Part shown: piece after piece, positions 33,544 to 42,474 of the stretch
Layout: each line of letters opens with the position of its first letter
How positions within the stretch are numbered: the first letter of the stretch is position 1
NCBI RefSeq assembly: GCF_949820605.1
Contig: NZ_CATKVU010000006.1
Coordinates: 682,001-746,000 of the forward strand
DNA: 64,000 nucleotides
Source: Segatella copri
GTDB lineage: Bacteria > Bacteroidota > Bacteroidia > Bacteroidales > Bacteroidaceae
Direction of reading: 5' to 3'
The notes under the pieces: generated by a model
The model's database searches: none
The model's input: the letters and a program-made list of their open reading frames with translations, nothing else
What the model was told of the DNA's origin: nothing
Program-made: the position numbers and the translations under genes

Positions 33544-34910
33544 GAGAGTGTAAACTAAACTGTGTCAAGCTACAATAAAAGTAGTTTAACACAGTTTTTA
33601 TATTATGGACAACTTAGAAATTGATTACAAGAAAGCAGCTCAGCAGTTGCGTAGTGGTGAAGCCTTATTTGGCAAGGACGGAGCATTAGCTCCATTGTTA
33701 GAGCGTATTCTCAACTCAGCTCTCGAAGGTGAGATGGACGCTCATTTAAGTGACGAGGAACGCTCTTCCGGCAATCGTCGTAATGGTAAGATGAGTAAGA
33801 AGGTTCAAACAAAATATGGTGAGGTCACTATAGAGACTCCTCGTGACCGAGACGGAACTTTCCAACCTGAGACCGTAAAGAAGCGTGAGACTATTCTTGC
33901 CAATGGCATGGCAGACCAGATTATTGAGATGTACGCCATGGGCACCAGCACACGTGACATCAGCAGCTACTTTGAGCGTGAGTTCAACACAACTCTATCA
34001 GCCGATACTATCAGCTCTATAACAGACCGTGTATTACCCGAAATCACCGCCTGGAAGTCTCGCATGCTCGATCCTGTATATGCCATTTGCTGGCTTGATG
34101 CTATCCATTATAAGGTAAAGGATGAGAATGGCAGAGCTGTCACACGAGCCATTTACAACATTCTTGGCATCAACAAGGAAGGCCAAAAAGAACTGTTAGG
34201 TATGTATGTGTCTAAGAGTGAAGGAGCTAACTTCTGGCTAGAAGTTCTTACGGATCTTCAGAACCGTGGTGTTCGAGACATCTTGATTTGTTGTATTGAT
34301 GGTCTCAAAGGCTTCCCGGATGCCATCCAAAGCGTATTTCCTGAGAGTTCTGTGCAGCTCTGTATTGTCCATCAGATACGCAATTCTATCAAGTATGTTG
34401 GCAGTAAGCATCAAAAGGAGTTTATCAAGGATTTAAGAACAGTATATGGTGCAGTAAACAAAGACTCCGCTGCTGCTAATTTAGACCTGTTAGAGTCTAA
34501 GTGGGGAGAGATGTACCCAATTGTCATCAAGTCATGGCGTGACAATTGGGAACGTCTGACAGAATATTTCCAATATACTCCAGCCATCCGTAAACTCATT
34601 TATACGACCAATACGGTTGAGGGGTATCACAGACAGGTAAGAAAGGTCACAAAGACTAAAGGGGTCTTTCCTACGGATAATTCTTTGGAGAAGCTTGTGT
34701 ACTTAGCTTATCGCAACATCCGTAAGAAATGGACTATGTCACTGGCAAATTGGGGACAAATTTCTCAACAATTGGCAATAAAATTTGGAGATAGATTTAA
34801 AATTATGTAACTTTGCAGCCGAAAAGGCTTCCCTGCTGGGGGCATGCCCCCAGCAGGGAGTGGGAATGAAAGTTAAGAACAAGCCTTGACACAGTTTAAA
34901 TTACACCCCC
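33544..34910 (+). mobile_element. IS256-family element, copy 2
   Basis: 1367 bp, nearly identical to copy 1 but inverted relative to it, with 724 bp between them. The flanking duplication is TATGAGAT (33536-33543 and 34911-34918). Independent 8-bp duplications show that each copy arrived by its own transposition. The same 28-bp palindrome lies at about 34830-34857. Confidence 0.92.
33605..34810 (+). CDS. IS256 (Mutator)-family transposase, copy 2
   Basis: 401 residues, intact, with the same DDE motifs as copy 1 (ICWLDAIHYK, ICCIDGLKG, NTVEGYHRQ). It may be driven by the host promoter at 33484, about 120 bp upstream. Confidence 0.95.
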   Translation: MDNLEIDYKKAAQQLRSGEALFGKDGALAPLLERILNSALEGEMDAHLSDEERSSGNRRNGKMSKKVQTKYGEVTIETPRDRDGTFQPETVKKRETILANGMADQIIEMYAMGTSTRDISSYFEREFNTTLSADTISSITDRVLPEITAWKSRMLDPVYAICWLDAIHYKVKDENGRAVTRAIYNILGINKEGQKELLGMYVSKSEGANFWLEVLTDLQNRGVRDILICCIDGLKGFPDAIQSVFPESSVQLCIVHQIRNSIKYVGSKHQKEFIKDLRTVYGAVNKDSAAANLDLLESKWGEMYPIVIKSWRDNWERLTEYFQYTPAIRKLIYTTNTVEGYHRQVRKVTKTKGVFPTDNSLEKLVYLAYRNIRKKWTMSLANWGQISQQLAIKFGDRFKIM

Positions 34911-34960
34911 TATGAGATTCGTTAAACAGTTTTCTCATACCTCTTTTACCTATATGATTT

Positions 34961-35491
34961 ATGAACAAAAAATATCAGTTTAAGACAATGAAGCAAGTAA
35001 ACATTCAATATTACAATTCGCCTTGCGGAGAAATCATCTTGGCATCGATGGGTGACGAGCTGTGCCTTTGTGATTGGAATGAAATGCCATGTGCAGAGCG
35101 CAATAAGCATCGGCTTTTGCGGTATATGAAGGCTGATTTCAAGATAGGAACATCCCCAATCCTGGATCAGACCAAAAAGCAATTGGATGAATATTTTGTC
35201 GGTAACCGCAAGATATTTGATATTCCGTTGCATCCTGTAGGAACTGATTTTCAGAAAAAAGTATGGCATGCATTGCTCGAAATACCCTATGGAGAGACAA
35301 GAAGCTATAAGGAAATAGCTATAAGTATAGGCAAACCTAACGGCATCAGAGCCGTGGCAAGTGCCATCGGAGCTAATGGCATCAGCATTTTCGTTCCCTG
35401 CCATCGAGTTATCGGAAGCAATCATTCCCTTACAGGTTTTGCCGGAGGATTGGACGCAAAGAGAAAGTTATTGGAGCTTGAAGCTGAATAA
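34961..35491 (+). CDS. ogt: Methylated-DNA--[protein]-cysteine S-methyltransferase
   Basis: Removes alkyl groups from O6-alkylguanine by suicidal transfer to its Cys. The C-terminal domain shows FQKKVWHALLEIPYGETRSY, the HTH region (NGIRAVASAIGANGI) and the active site VPCHRVIGS (Cys at about residue 147), with GFAGGLDAKRKLLELE ending. The N-terminal RNase H-like domain is short (YYNSPCGEIILASMGDEL). The start may be the Met at 34988 (MKQVNIQYYN), closer to family N termini. Its upstream region is cut by IS256 copy 2, so its native promoter may be displaced. Confidence 0.93.
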   Translation: MNKKYQFKTMKQVNIQYYNSPCGEIILASMGDELCLCDWNEMPCAERNKHRLLRYMKADFKIGTSPILDQTKKQLDEYFVGNRKIFDIPLHPVGTDFQKKVWHALLEIPYGETRSYKEIAISIGKPNGIRAVASAIGANGISIFVPCHRVIGSNHSLTGFAGGLDAKRKLLELEAE

Positions 35492-35603
35492 AACCAACAT
35501 AAAATGGTGATTTATTATTAATTTAAATATCCGTAAAAACAAATTTTGATTAATTAATAGTTGTTTCTCTTACATTCTTAGTAAATATCATTACCTTTGC
35601 ACC

Positions 35604-36326
35604 ATGAAAACATTATTAGACGTTCATACACATACAATAGCATCAGGTCATGCCTTCAGTAGTTTGCAGGAAATGACCTTGACAGCAAAGGAGAAAGGGT
35701 TGGATATCTTGGGAATCACAGAGCACGGTCCCAATATCCCGGGTACCTGTGATCCTATCTATTTCAGAAACCTTCATTGTGTTCCACGCCAGCTCTATGG
35801 AATCAAACTGATGCTTGGAGCAGAACTCAACATCCTCAATACGATGGGAGATATCGATCTCGACGAGGATTACTGGCGTATGCTGGATATCCGAATAGCA
35901 GGCATCCATAGCCTTTGCTGGCAGGGAGGAAGTAAGGAGGAGAATACGCAGGGTGTCATCAATGCCATGCGCAATCCCTTCGTGCAGATTATCTCTCATC
36001 CCGGCGATGGTACGGCAGAACTGGATTTCGAGGAACTCATGAAAGTTTCCAGGGAGACGCATACCTTGCTTGAAATCAACAACCATTCCATGGCTCCCAT
36101 CCGCCACAAGACTGTGGCTGCTCCCAATAATCTGGAACTGCTGGAACTTGCCAAGAAGTATGAAACTCCAGTCATCTTCGGAAGTGATGCCCACTTCTCT
36201 GCGATGATTGCCGACTACAGCAACATTATGCCACTGGTAGAAAAAGCAGAGTTCCCGGATGAGCTGGTTCTCAACTATCAGCCAGAGAAATTCATGGCTT
36301 ACCTCAAGCCAACCCCTGAGAAATAG
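35604..36326 (+). CDS. PHP-domain phosphatase (YcdX type)
   Basis: 240 residues with metal-binding motifs of the PHP superfamily: DVHTHTIASGHAFS (residues 5-18), ITEHGPN (about 39), AELNIL (about 75), IAGIH (about 100), ISHPGDG (about 132) and FGSDAHF (about 193). These fit a trinuclear-metal phosphoesterase. A -7 element TACCTTTG lies at 35592-35599, only 4 bp before the ATG, so the mRNA would be leaderless or nearly so. It is followed after 34 bp by a carbonic anhydrase gene on the same strand. Confidence 0.88.
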   Translation: MKTLLDVHTHTIASGHAFSSLQEMTLTAKEKGLDILGITEHGPNIPGTCDPIYFRNLHCVPRQLYGIKLMLGAELNILNTMGDIDLDEDYWRMLDIRIAGIHSLCWQGGSKEENTQGVINAMRNPFVQIISHPGDGTAELDFEELMKVSRETHTLLEINNHSMAPIRHKTVAAPNNLELLELAKKYETPVIFGSDAHFSAMIADYSNIMPLVEKAEFPDELVLNYQPEKFMAYLKPTPEK

Positions 36327-36360
36327 GAAAATTTAGTTTCACATTTCAATTTACACGACT

Positions 36361-36906
36361 ATGATTATAGAAGAAATCATCAAGTATAATGAAAACTTCG
36401 TAGCCAGTAAGGCTTACGAAAAGTATATTACGAGTAAATATCCAGACAAGAAACTTGCCATTCTTTCCTGTATGGACACCCGCCTCACTGAGCTTCTGCC
36501 AGCAGCTTTGGGCCTGAAGAACGGAGATGCCAAGCTCATCAAGAACGCCGGTGGACTGATTATCAGTCCTTTCGACTCAGCTATGCGTAGTCTCCTTGTA
36601 GCCATCTACGAATTGGGTGTAGAGGAAATCATGGTCATTGCCCACTCCAACTGCGGTGCATGCCACATGAACGGACAGCAGATGAAGAAATTGATGCTCA
36701 AACGTGGCATCCATCAGAATGTCATCGATACCATCGGACTTTGCGGCATCGACCTCGACCATTGGCTGGAGGGATTCCACGACACAGAGGATTCTGTAAG
36801 GAATACCATCAATACGATCCGTACACACCCTCTCGTACCAAAAGACGTCAATCTTCATGGCTATATCATTGACTCACAGACGGGCAAACTGACAGAAGTG
36901 AAATAG
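36361..36906 (+). CDS. Beta-carbonic anhydrase
   Basis: Interconverts carbon dioxide and bicarbonate. The 181-residue chain has the zinc/dyad motifs LSCMDTRLTELLP (Cys at about residue 38, Asp-Arg dyad) and AHSNCGACHM (His and Cys ligands at about 94-97). It resembles the shorter type that groups with Rv1284-like enzymes. Cytoplasmic. It probably shares a transcript with the PHP gene. Confidence 0.9.
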   Translation: MIIEEIIKYNENFVASKAYEKYITSKYPDKKLAILSCMDTRLTELLPAALGLKNGDAKLIKNAGGLIISPFDSAMRSLLVAIYELGVEEIMVIAHSNCGACHMNGQQMKKLMLKRGIHQNVIDTIGLCGIDLDHWLEGFHDTEDSVRNTINTIRTHPLVPKDVNLHGYIIDSQTGKLTEVK

Positions 36907-36999
36907 AATAAAGGTATTATTTTAATTAAAACACATAACAGCAGTTTGTTGTACTTTCACCTTCCCTCTATGATGCTCTTTCCAAGAAAGTAACTTTCG

Positions 37000-37527
37000 T
37001 TACAGCCCCCACATATCATTCAGCATACCGATAGCTGATTCCGAGCGGAATACATGGTCGCGGAAGGTGATGATGCCTTCGGGAGCAAGGTGGTCTTCGA
37101 AGGAATTAACCAGGAAATCAGCTTCGAGCAGAATGCGGTGGTCAAGGCTGGTAACATCTTTATAAGTATGATGATGGGCAATGAGCCAGCAGATTCTTTC
37201 TATCTGTGCGGCTGTGAATCCATCTACTTCTGACAGTACTTTTCTTGCCTCGTCAGGACCCAGTTCTTCCTGATGCTTGCCATTGCAGTTGCCGTATCTG
37301 GCTTCTGAAACGTGAATGCCTACATCGTGAAGAATGGCTGCTGCTTCGAGCACGAAGAGATCTTCCTGGTTCATTCCCTCTGCTATCGCTATCATACGGG
37401 CAAAGTCGTGTACCTTCACGAAATGCTGGATGCGTGGCGCATCGCCACCATCATATTTTATCATCGCCCTCATCAGTTGGGCGAGTATCAATTCCTTGTT
37501 TGTCATCATTTTATCTGATTCTGTCAT
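37000..37527 (-). CDS. HD-domain phosphohydrolase
   Basis: 175 residues with H...HD...D metal ligands: RIQHFVKVHDFARMI (about 32-46), AAILHDVGIHVSE (about 63-75) and LIAHHHTYKDV with a final SLDHRILLEADFLVN. The likely activity is hydrolysis of a nucleotide or phosphate ester; the substrate is unknown. The gene lies 10 bp beyond the stop of bcp on the same strand, so the two form an operon with bcp first. Confidence 0.85.
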   Translation of the reverse strand: MTESDKMMTNKELILAQLMRAMIKYDGGDAPRIQHFVKVHDFARMIAIAEGMNQEDLFVLEAAAILHDVGIHVSEARYGNCNGKHQEELGPDEARKVLSEVDGFTAAQIERICWLIAHHHTYKDVTSLDHRILLEADFLVNSFEDHLAPEGIITFRDHVFRSESAIGMLNDMWGL

Positions 37528-37536
37528 GATTGTTTT

Positions 37537-37998
37537 TTATTGATGGATATAATCCAAAATCTGCTCTGCATGAATCTTGGTCTTGATCTCCTTTGGAGTG
37601 AAGATCTTCTCAATGACACCTTCTTCGTTTACAAGATAGGTGGTGCGGAGTATTCCGATGGTCTTTCTGCCGCAGGTTACCTTCTCGCCCCAGCAGCCGA
37701 GTTCCTGCAGTAGGGTGGTTTCGGTATCTGCGATAAGAGGGAACTGCAAACCCTTGGTTTCGGCAAACTTCTTCTGCAAAGCCTGCTTGTCCTTGCTCAC
37801 GCCGATAATCTCATAACCGGCTGCAGCCAGCTCCTCCTTATGTGCCTGCAGTGAGCAGGCCTCAGCAGTACATCCGCTGGTGTTAGCCTTCGGATAACTG
37901 TAGAGCACAATCTTGCGACCACGGTAGTCGCTTGCCTTTATCTCACGCCCGTCCTGGTCAATGCCAAGAATCTCTGGTATTTTATCTCCTACATTCAT
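37537..37998 (-). CDS. bcp: Thiol peroxidase, Bcp/peroxiredoxin Q type
   Basis: Reduces hydrogen peroxide and organic peroxides. The 153-residue thioredoxin-fold protein (MNVGDKIPEILGIDQDG) has the active site KANTSGCTAEACSLQ with peroxidatic Cys at about 44 and the resolving Cys at about 49. The start is fixed at 37998, because the longer ORF start at 38037 lies inside the -7 element TATCTTTG (minus strand, 38035-38042). The upstream 60 bp resembles the promoter of the antitoxin gene at 29724. Confidence 0.94.
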   Translation of the reverse strand: MNVGDKIPEILGIDQDGREIKASDYRGRKIVLYSYPKANTSGCTAEACSLQAHKEELAAAGYEIIGVSKDKQALQKKFAETKGLQFPLIADTETTLLQELGCWGEKVTCGRKTIGILRTTYLVNEEGVIEKIFTPKEIKTKIHAEQILDYIHQ

Positions 37999-38263
37999 AA
38001 TTCTATATTTATTTATTATATGTCTTGTTAAATGCAAAGATAATAAAAATAATGCGAACCGATGTGGTTTTTATGATTTTTAACACAAGTTATCGTTGTT
38101 TGCCTTTCTACCTGGAAGTTTAAACGAATCTTTCTTTTGGATAAAAAAAGAAAAATATAGGGAGGATATTTGGTAATATGCTGATATTTACTTACTTTTG
38201 TGTGATGAACGTTCATGGTATGAAACAGGGAGCGTGATACTAAACAGGTAAAAAAGGAAGAAA

Positions 38264-39103
38264 ATGAAAAAGATATTTTTGTTTATATTATTCTGTCTTT
38301 CCGTATGCAGAATGTCGGCTTACGACTTTTTGCGAGCTGTGAAAGATGAGATTCCGGGAGGTTACAACTTCTGGGTTTATACGCCGGTAGATTATTTCTA
38401 TTCGCAAGAACAGACTCCTGTCGTCATCTTTCTGCATGGTGCCAGTCTTTGCGGCAAGAATCTGGATAAGGTGAGAAGATACGGACCGCTTGATGCCATC
38501 GTCAAGGGGCGCGATATCGATGCGCTGACCATTGTTCCGCAGAATCCGGGAGGAGCTTGGAATCCGAAGAAAATCATGGATATGCTCGACTGGGTGAAAA
38601 AGAATTACCCATGCGATTCTACTAGGGTTTATGTCTTGGGTATGAGCTTGGGCGGTTATGGCACCATGGATGTCTGTGCTACTTATCCCGACAGGATAGC
38701 TGCCGGCATGGCGCTGTGTGGCGGCTGTTCGTATAAGGATGTGAGTGGATTGGGCAATTTGCCTTTCTGGATTATCCATGGCACAGCAGATAGGGCAGTA
38801 CCAGTCAAGCAATCGAAGGTTGTGGTAGATAAACTTGTGAAGGATGGCAAGGATACCCGATTGATATACGACTGGTGGAAGGGTGCCAATCACGGTACTC
38901 CTGCTCGCGTGTTTTATCTGAAGAAAACCTATCAGTGGCTCTTCTCTCACAGCCTTTCAGATAAGGACAGACCCGTGAACCGCAACATCAGTATTACGAT
39001 GAGCGATTTGGGCAGAGCATATGGTGATGTGAACAGAAATGCCCCTCAGCCTGAACTCATCGATGGTCCGAGTGTGATCAAGCAAGAGGGAAATGAATAT
39101 TAA
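38264..39103 (+). CDS. Secreted alpha/beta-hydrolase (PHB depolymerase/esterase-like)
   Basis: A signal peptide (residues 1-19, ending MSA) precedes a 260-residue hydrolase. The oxyanion segment FLHGASLCGKN (about 53) is followed by the nucleophile elbow VLGMSLGGYG with Ser at about 129, Asp in HGTADRAVP (about 172) and His in GANHGTP (about 208). It is periplasmic or secreted. The substrate is probably an ester on plant polysaccharide or a peptide; this is inference. The stop is 5 bp from the convergent fRMsr gene. Confidence 0.85.
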   Translation: MKKIFLFILFCLSVCRMSAYDFLRAVKDEIPGGYNFWVYTPVDYFYSQEQTPVVIFLHGASLCGKNLDKVRRYGPLDAIVKGRDIDALTIVPQNPGGAWNPKKIMDMLDWVKKNYPCDSTRVYVLGMSLGGYGTMDVCATYPDRIAAGMALCGGCSYKDVSGLGNLPFWIIHGTADRAVPVKQSKVVVDKLVKDGKDTRLIYDWWKGANHGTPARVFYLKKTYQWLFSHSLSDKDRPVNRNISITMSDLGRAYGDVNRNAPQPELIDGPSVIKQEGNEY

Positions 39104-39107
39104 GGAA

Positions 39108-39578
39108 TCAGGTGAACAGTTCTGCTACCTTCTCCAGCCAATTCTTATCAATATCATTGAAGGTGCTGAGGTGTTCGCTGTCAATATCCAGTACGGCGAT
39201 TACCTCACCATTCCTGATAACAGGCACTACAATCTCCGAACGGGAGGCGCTGCTGCAGGCAATATGCCCCGGAAATTTCTCAACATCTTCTACCACGATG
39301 GTTTCCGCCTTGTCCCAAGCTGTGCCGCAAACTCCCTTGCCCCTTTTGATGCGGGTGCAGGCCAGCTGTCCCTGGAAAGGACCCAGCACAAGGGTTCCGT
39401 CGATGACCCGGTAGAAGCCCACCCACCAGAAGTGGAAGGTGTCCATGATGCATGCTGAAATATTCGCCATATTGGCGATGATGTCGCTTTCGCCCTCTAC
39501 GAGCGACTTGAGCTGAGGGAGGAGCGTGGCGTAAAGTTCCTCCTTCGTTTCTCCTTTTATAATAAGATGTTCTGCCAT
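39108..39578 (-). CDS. GAF-domain free methionine-(R)-sulfoxide reductase
   Basis: A 156-residue GAF protein of the fRMsr (YebR/MsrC) family, reducing free Met-R-sulfoxide. The family cysteines appear in LACTRIKRGKGVCGTAW (about 83 and 93) and HIACSSASRSEIVVP (about 118), followed by VLDIDSEHLSTF. The minus-strand -7 element TATCTTTG at 39631-39638 supports the start at 39578. Confidence 0.92.
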   Translation of the reverse strand: MAEHLIIKGETKEELYATLLPQLKSLVEGESDIIANMANISACIMDTFHFWWVGFYRVIDGTLVLGPFQGQLACTRIKRGKGVCGTAWDKAETIVVEDVEKFPGHIACSSASRSEIVVPVIRNGEVIAVLDIDSEHLSTFNDIDKNWLEKVAELFT

Positions 39579-39645
39579 GATGCCTTTTTATTTGATTAAA
39601 TCCCTTTATGTGAATGAATTTTATGCCTTGCAAAGATACTGTTTT

Positions 39646-39744
39646 TTCTAAAATTAGGGACTTAGAATGGGTTAAATCTTCTAAAATTAGGGGCTAAGAA
39701 TGGGTCAAACCTTCTAAAATTAGGGGCTAAGAATAGGTTAGCCT
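39646..39744. repeat. Three tandem repeats with 33-bp period
   Basis: TTCTAAAATTAGGGRCT units start at 39646, 39679 and 39712. They lie just upstream of the fRMsr promoter and about 60 bp before the -7 element of the GH28 gene on the other strand. The period equals that of the unrelated repeats at 30740. Confidence 0.8.
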
Positions 39745-39834
39745 GACTTAAACAAGATATTTTTCAGGTCTTTTTCTATGTTATCTGGCGTTTTTTTATT
39801 AATTTTGCAATCGAAATCATAAAAACAAACTATA

Positions 39835-41268
39835 ATGAATACAAAAACTATTTTAATGGCTATGACTTGCCTTTGTGCATTCAACAGCCTTCAAGGAAAT
39901 GCTCAGGTAGCAGGAGGGAATACTTTGGTTGCTACTGCGATTGAGCAGCGAAGAGTCACTCTTCGTGACAGTATCTTGAACCTTATTTCCGGTGCAAGGA
40001 TTGCTGAGAAATCATTACAGATTAAGAATTTCGGAGCCAAGAACGATGGTAAGACCGATTGTCGCACAGCCTTTGCCAAGGCCATCAAGAAGGCTTCGGC
40101 GATGAAGGGTGCAAAAATCGTGGTGCCTGCGGGTACCTATTATATTAAGGGCCCTATCGTACTGGCAAGCAATATCTGTCTGGAACTGCAGAAGGGAGCT
40201 ACCCTGAAGTTTGCGCCAGAAGAGAAGTACTATCCTATCGTTAATACCAGTTGGGAGGGAACTTTCCTCTACAACTATTCTCCTCTCATCTATGCCTATG
40301 GCTGTAAGAATGTTTCTATCATTGGCGAGGGAACCATCGACGGCAACGCCATGACTACCTTTGCCAAGTGGAAGCCTAATCAGAAGAAAGCGCAGCAGTT
40401 GAGCCGCAAGATGAATCACGAGGAAGTGCCTGTAAGTGAGCGCAAGTTTGGAGATGGCTACTGGCTTCGTCCTCAGCTCGTTCAGCTCTACAACTGCCAG
40501 GGAATTACCCTGGAAGGCGTGAAGATCACCAATTCTCCATTCTGGTGCATCCATCTCTTAAAGAGTGAGAATATCATCTGTCGTAATTTGCGATATGATG
40601 CCAAACTTGTCAATAACGATGGTATTGACCCGGAGTATTCCAGAAACATCCTGATAGAGGAGGTGGCTTTTGATAATGGCGATGACAACGTTGCCATCAA
40701 GAGTGGTCGTGATAATGATGGCTGGAATGCCAAGATGCCATCAGAGAACATCATCATCCGAAACTGCCATTTCAAGGGCTTGCATGCTGTAGTTATCGGT
40801 AGCGAAATGTCTTCGGGAGTAAGAAACGTCATCGTAGAGAACTGCGATTATGCTGGTTATTGCAAGCGTGGCATCTTTATCAAGACCAATCCCGACCGTG
40901 GCGGTTTTGTGGAGAATGTTTTCGTAAAGAACTGCAGTTTTGGCGATGTGGAAGATCTCTTCTATGTAACCAGCCGTTATGCTGGCGAGGGGTTGGCCAA
41001 TCATCATTTCTCTACCGTGAAGAATATCTTTGTGGATGGTTTGAAGTGTAACAACGTGAGCGCTGCAGCCTTGGTTTTGCAGGGTACAGAGGCTAAGCCT
41101 GTTACTAATGTTTCTTTCGATAATATTGAGGTGAAGAATGCCAAGACTGGCATCAGCTTCGAGAATGTAATGGGGGTAAACATGGGTGAATGCAGCATTG
41201 GCGGCAAGGTGGGAACTCCTACCCAGGTTACATCAAAGGATAAAGTTTTCGAAAGAAATAACAAGTAA
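39835..41268 (+). CDS. Glycoside hydrolase family 28 (polygalacturonase-like)
   Basis: A signal peptide (about 1-24, ending GNAQ) precedes a right-handed beta-helix. It starts with a pectate-lyase-superfamily cap (IKNFGAKNDGKTDCRTAFAKAI, residues about 62-83). The GH28 catalytic region shows NNDGIDPEYS (about 261), FDNGDDNVAIKSGRDNDG (about 280-297, catalytic Asp pair), GSEMSSG (about 323) and GIFIKTNPDRGG (about 345). It hydrolyses galacturonan or related pectic linkages in the periplasm. 477 residues is a normal length. A TAATTTTG element is near 39803. No sugar-uptake genes flank it. Confidence 0.93.
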   Translation: MNTKTILMAMTCLCAFNSLQGNAQVAGGNTLVATAIEQRRVTLRDSILNLISGARIAEKSLQIKNFGAKNDGKTDCRTAFAKAIKKASAMKGAKIVVPAGTYYIKGPIVLASNICLELQKGATLKFAPEEKYYPIVNTSWEGTFLYNYSPLIYAYGCKNVSIIGEGTIDGNAMTTFAKWKPNQKKAQQLSRKMNHEEVPVSERKFGDGYWLRPQLVQLYNCQGITLEGVKITNSPFWCIHLLKSENIICRNLRYDAKLVNNDGIDPEYSRNILIEEVAFDNGDDNVAIKSGRDNDGWNAKMPSENIIIRNCHFKGLHAVVIGSEMSSGVRNVIVENCDYAGYCKRGIFIKTNPDRGGFVENVFVKNCSFGDVEDLFYVTSRYAGEGLANHHFSTVKNIFVDGLKCNNVSAAALVLQGTEAKPVTNVSFDNIEVKNAKTGISFENVMGVNMGECSIGGKVGTPTQVTSKDKVFERNNK

Positions 41269-41352
41269 GTTATTTGTTTTTCAATCTTTTTTCGTACTTT
41301 TGCACCATCAATCAAGATAAAGAAAATCCAGTTTTTTAAATGAAGTAAGAAA

Positions 41353-41901
41353 ATGGCTGATAAAGATATGAAATGGAAGACGCTCTCGCAGAAGTATCTG
41401 ATAGAGAAGCCATGGCTCACGGCACGAGTGGATAAGGTGGAATTGCCTACGGGGGCCATCATCGATGAATATTACGTGCTGGAATATCCCGATTGGGTGA
41501 ACACCATCGCCATCACGAAGGAGGGAGAGTTCGTATTTGTGCGCCAGTATCGCTATGCGATAGGTAAGACGGTGAATGAACTCTGTGCAGGAGTGATAGA
41601 GAAGGGTGAGGACCCGATGGCGGCTGCCAAGCGAGAGCTGATGGAAGAGACTGGGTTCGGTGGCGGAAACTGGCAGAAGTGGATGACGATTTCGGCTAAT
41701 CCGAGCACGCATACCAATCTTACCCATTGCTATTTGGCTACGGATGTGGAGCGTATGGATGTTCAGCATCTTGACCAGGCTGAGGATATCGAGGTTCGCC
41801 TCTTCTCAAGAGATGAAGTGATGGAAATGCTGGAGAAGGGAGAAATCTGGCAAAGCCTGATGGCGGCTCCGCTCTGGAAGTATTTTGCGAAAGCAAAGTA
41901 A
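41353..41901 (+). CDS. Nudix hydrolase (ADP-ribose pyrophosphatase-like)
   Basis: 182 residues. The Nudix box is complete: GVIEKGEDPMAAAKRELMEE then TGFGG at about residues 78-102, with the Arg-Glu-x2-Glu-Glu core. The upstream strand VRQYRYAIGKTVNELCAG is typical of the ADP-ribose/NudF-like subgroup. It cleaves nucleoside diphosphate derivatives; cytoplasmic. It follows GH28 by 84 bp and has its own TACTTTTG element near 41294. The cupin gene lies 64 bp downstream on the same strand. Confidence 0.92.
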   Translation: MADKDMKWKTLSQKYLIEKPWLTARVDKVELPTGAIIDEYYVLEYPDWVNTIAITKEGEFVFVRQYRYAIGKTVNELCAGVIEKGEDPMAAAKRELMEETGFGGGNWQKWMTISANPSTHTNLTHCYLATDVERMDVQHLDQAEDIEVRLFSRDEVMEMLEKGEIWQSLMAAPLWKYFAKAK

Positions 41902-41965
41902 GCTGCATGGCTTCATCTATAAAAGCCAAGTAAATATTAGACATTAAACAATAAACATTATAAAG

Positions 41966-42298
41966 ATGGTAATAGATTTCGAAAAGATTGCTGAGGCTCA
42001 TTTGGAGGGCTTCAAGGGTGGACAGGGTAAACTCGACACCCGTAACTATGTGGATGACAAGGTGAAGATTATGTATTCTACCTTGCGTCCGGGTGCATCA
42101 ACTGGTCTTCATACTCACGAGGGCAACTGCGAGATTATCTATGTGGTAAGCGGCACTGCTACTTTCCATTATGATGATATCGTAGAAGAGGTTCGACAGG
42201 GACAGGTGCATTATTGTCCTATGAATCATGCTCATTATATGGAGAATCTCACAGATCATGATCTGGTGTATCTCGCCATTGTGCCTGAGCATCATTAA
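41966..42298 (+). CDS. Small cupin-domain protein
   Basis: 110 residues forming one cupin barrel. Metal ligands are visible in TGLHTHEGNCEIIYVVSG (two His and a Glu, about residues 46-63) and in the second motif YCPMNHAHYMENLTDHDL (His at about 90). The substrate is unknown; similar proteins bind sugars or act as isomerases. Likely co-transcribed with the Nudix gene. Confidence 0.85.
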   Translation: MVIDFEKIAEAHLEGFKGGQGKLDTRNYVDDKVKIMYSTLRPGASTGLHTHEGNCEIIYVVSGTATFHYDDIVEEVRQGQVHYCPMNHAHYMENLTDHDLVYLAIVPEHH

Positions 42299-42300
42299 TA

Positions 42301-42412
42301 TCCCTGGAGTATCAGGGAAAAACACATCATATTCCTCTAGGAAAACGAAAAAATAGAAAGTCCAACTCGGATACCTCTCTTATAAAAAGGCTCCAAGCTG
42401 GACTTTTGTCAT
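42301..42412. terminator. Two hairpins between the cupin and VOC genes
   Basis: TCCCTG/CAGGGA (42301-42318) lies just after the cupin stop. AAAGTCCA/TGGACTTT (42357-42406) follows, ending in TTTTG. They probably stop the convergent transcripts. Confidence 0.55.
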
Positions 42413-42474
42413 TCTTCTCTCTCTCTTATATTGCTATAGTCATCTGTTTTTTATCTAAAAGAATATGCTGCTGA

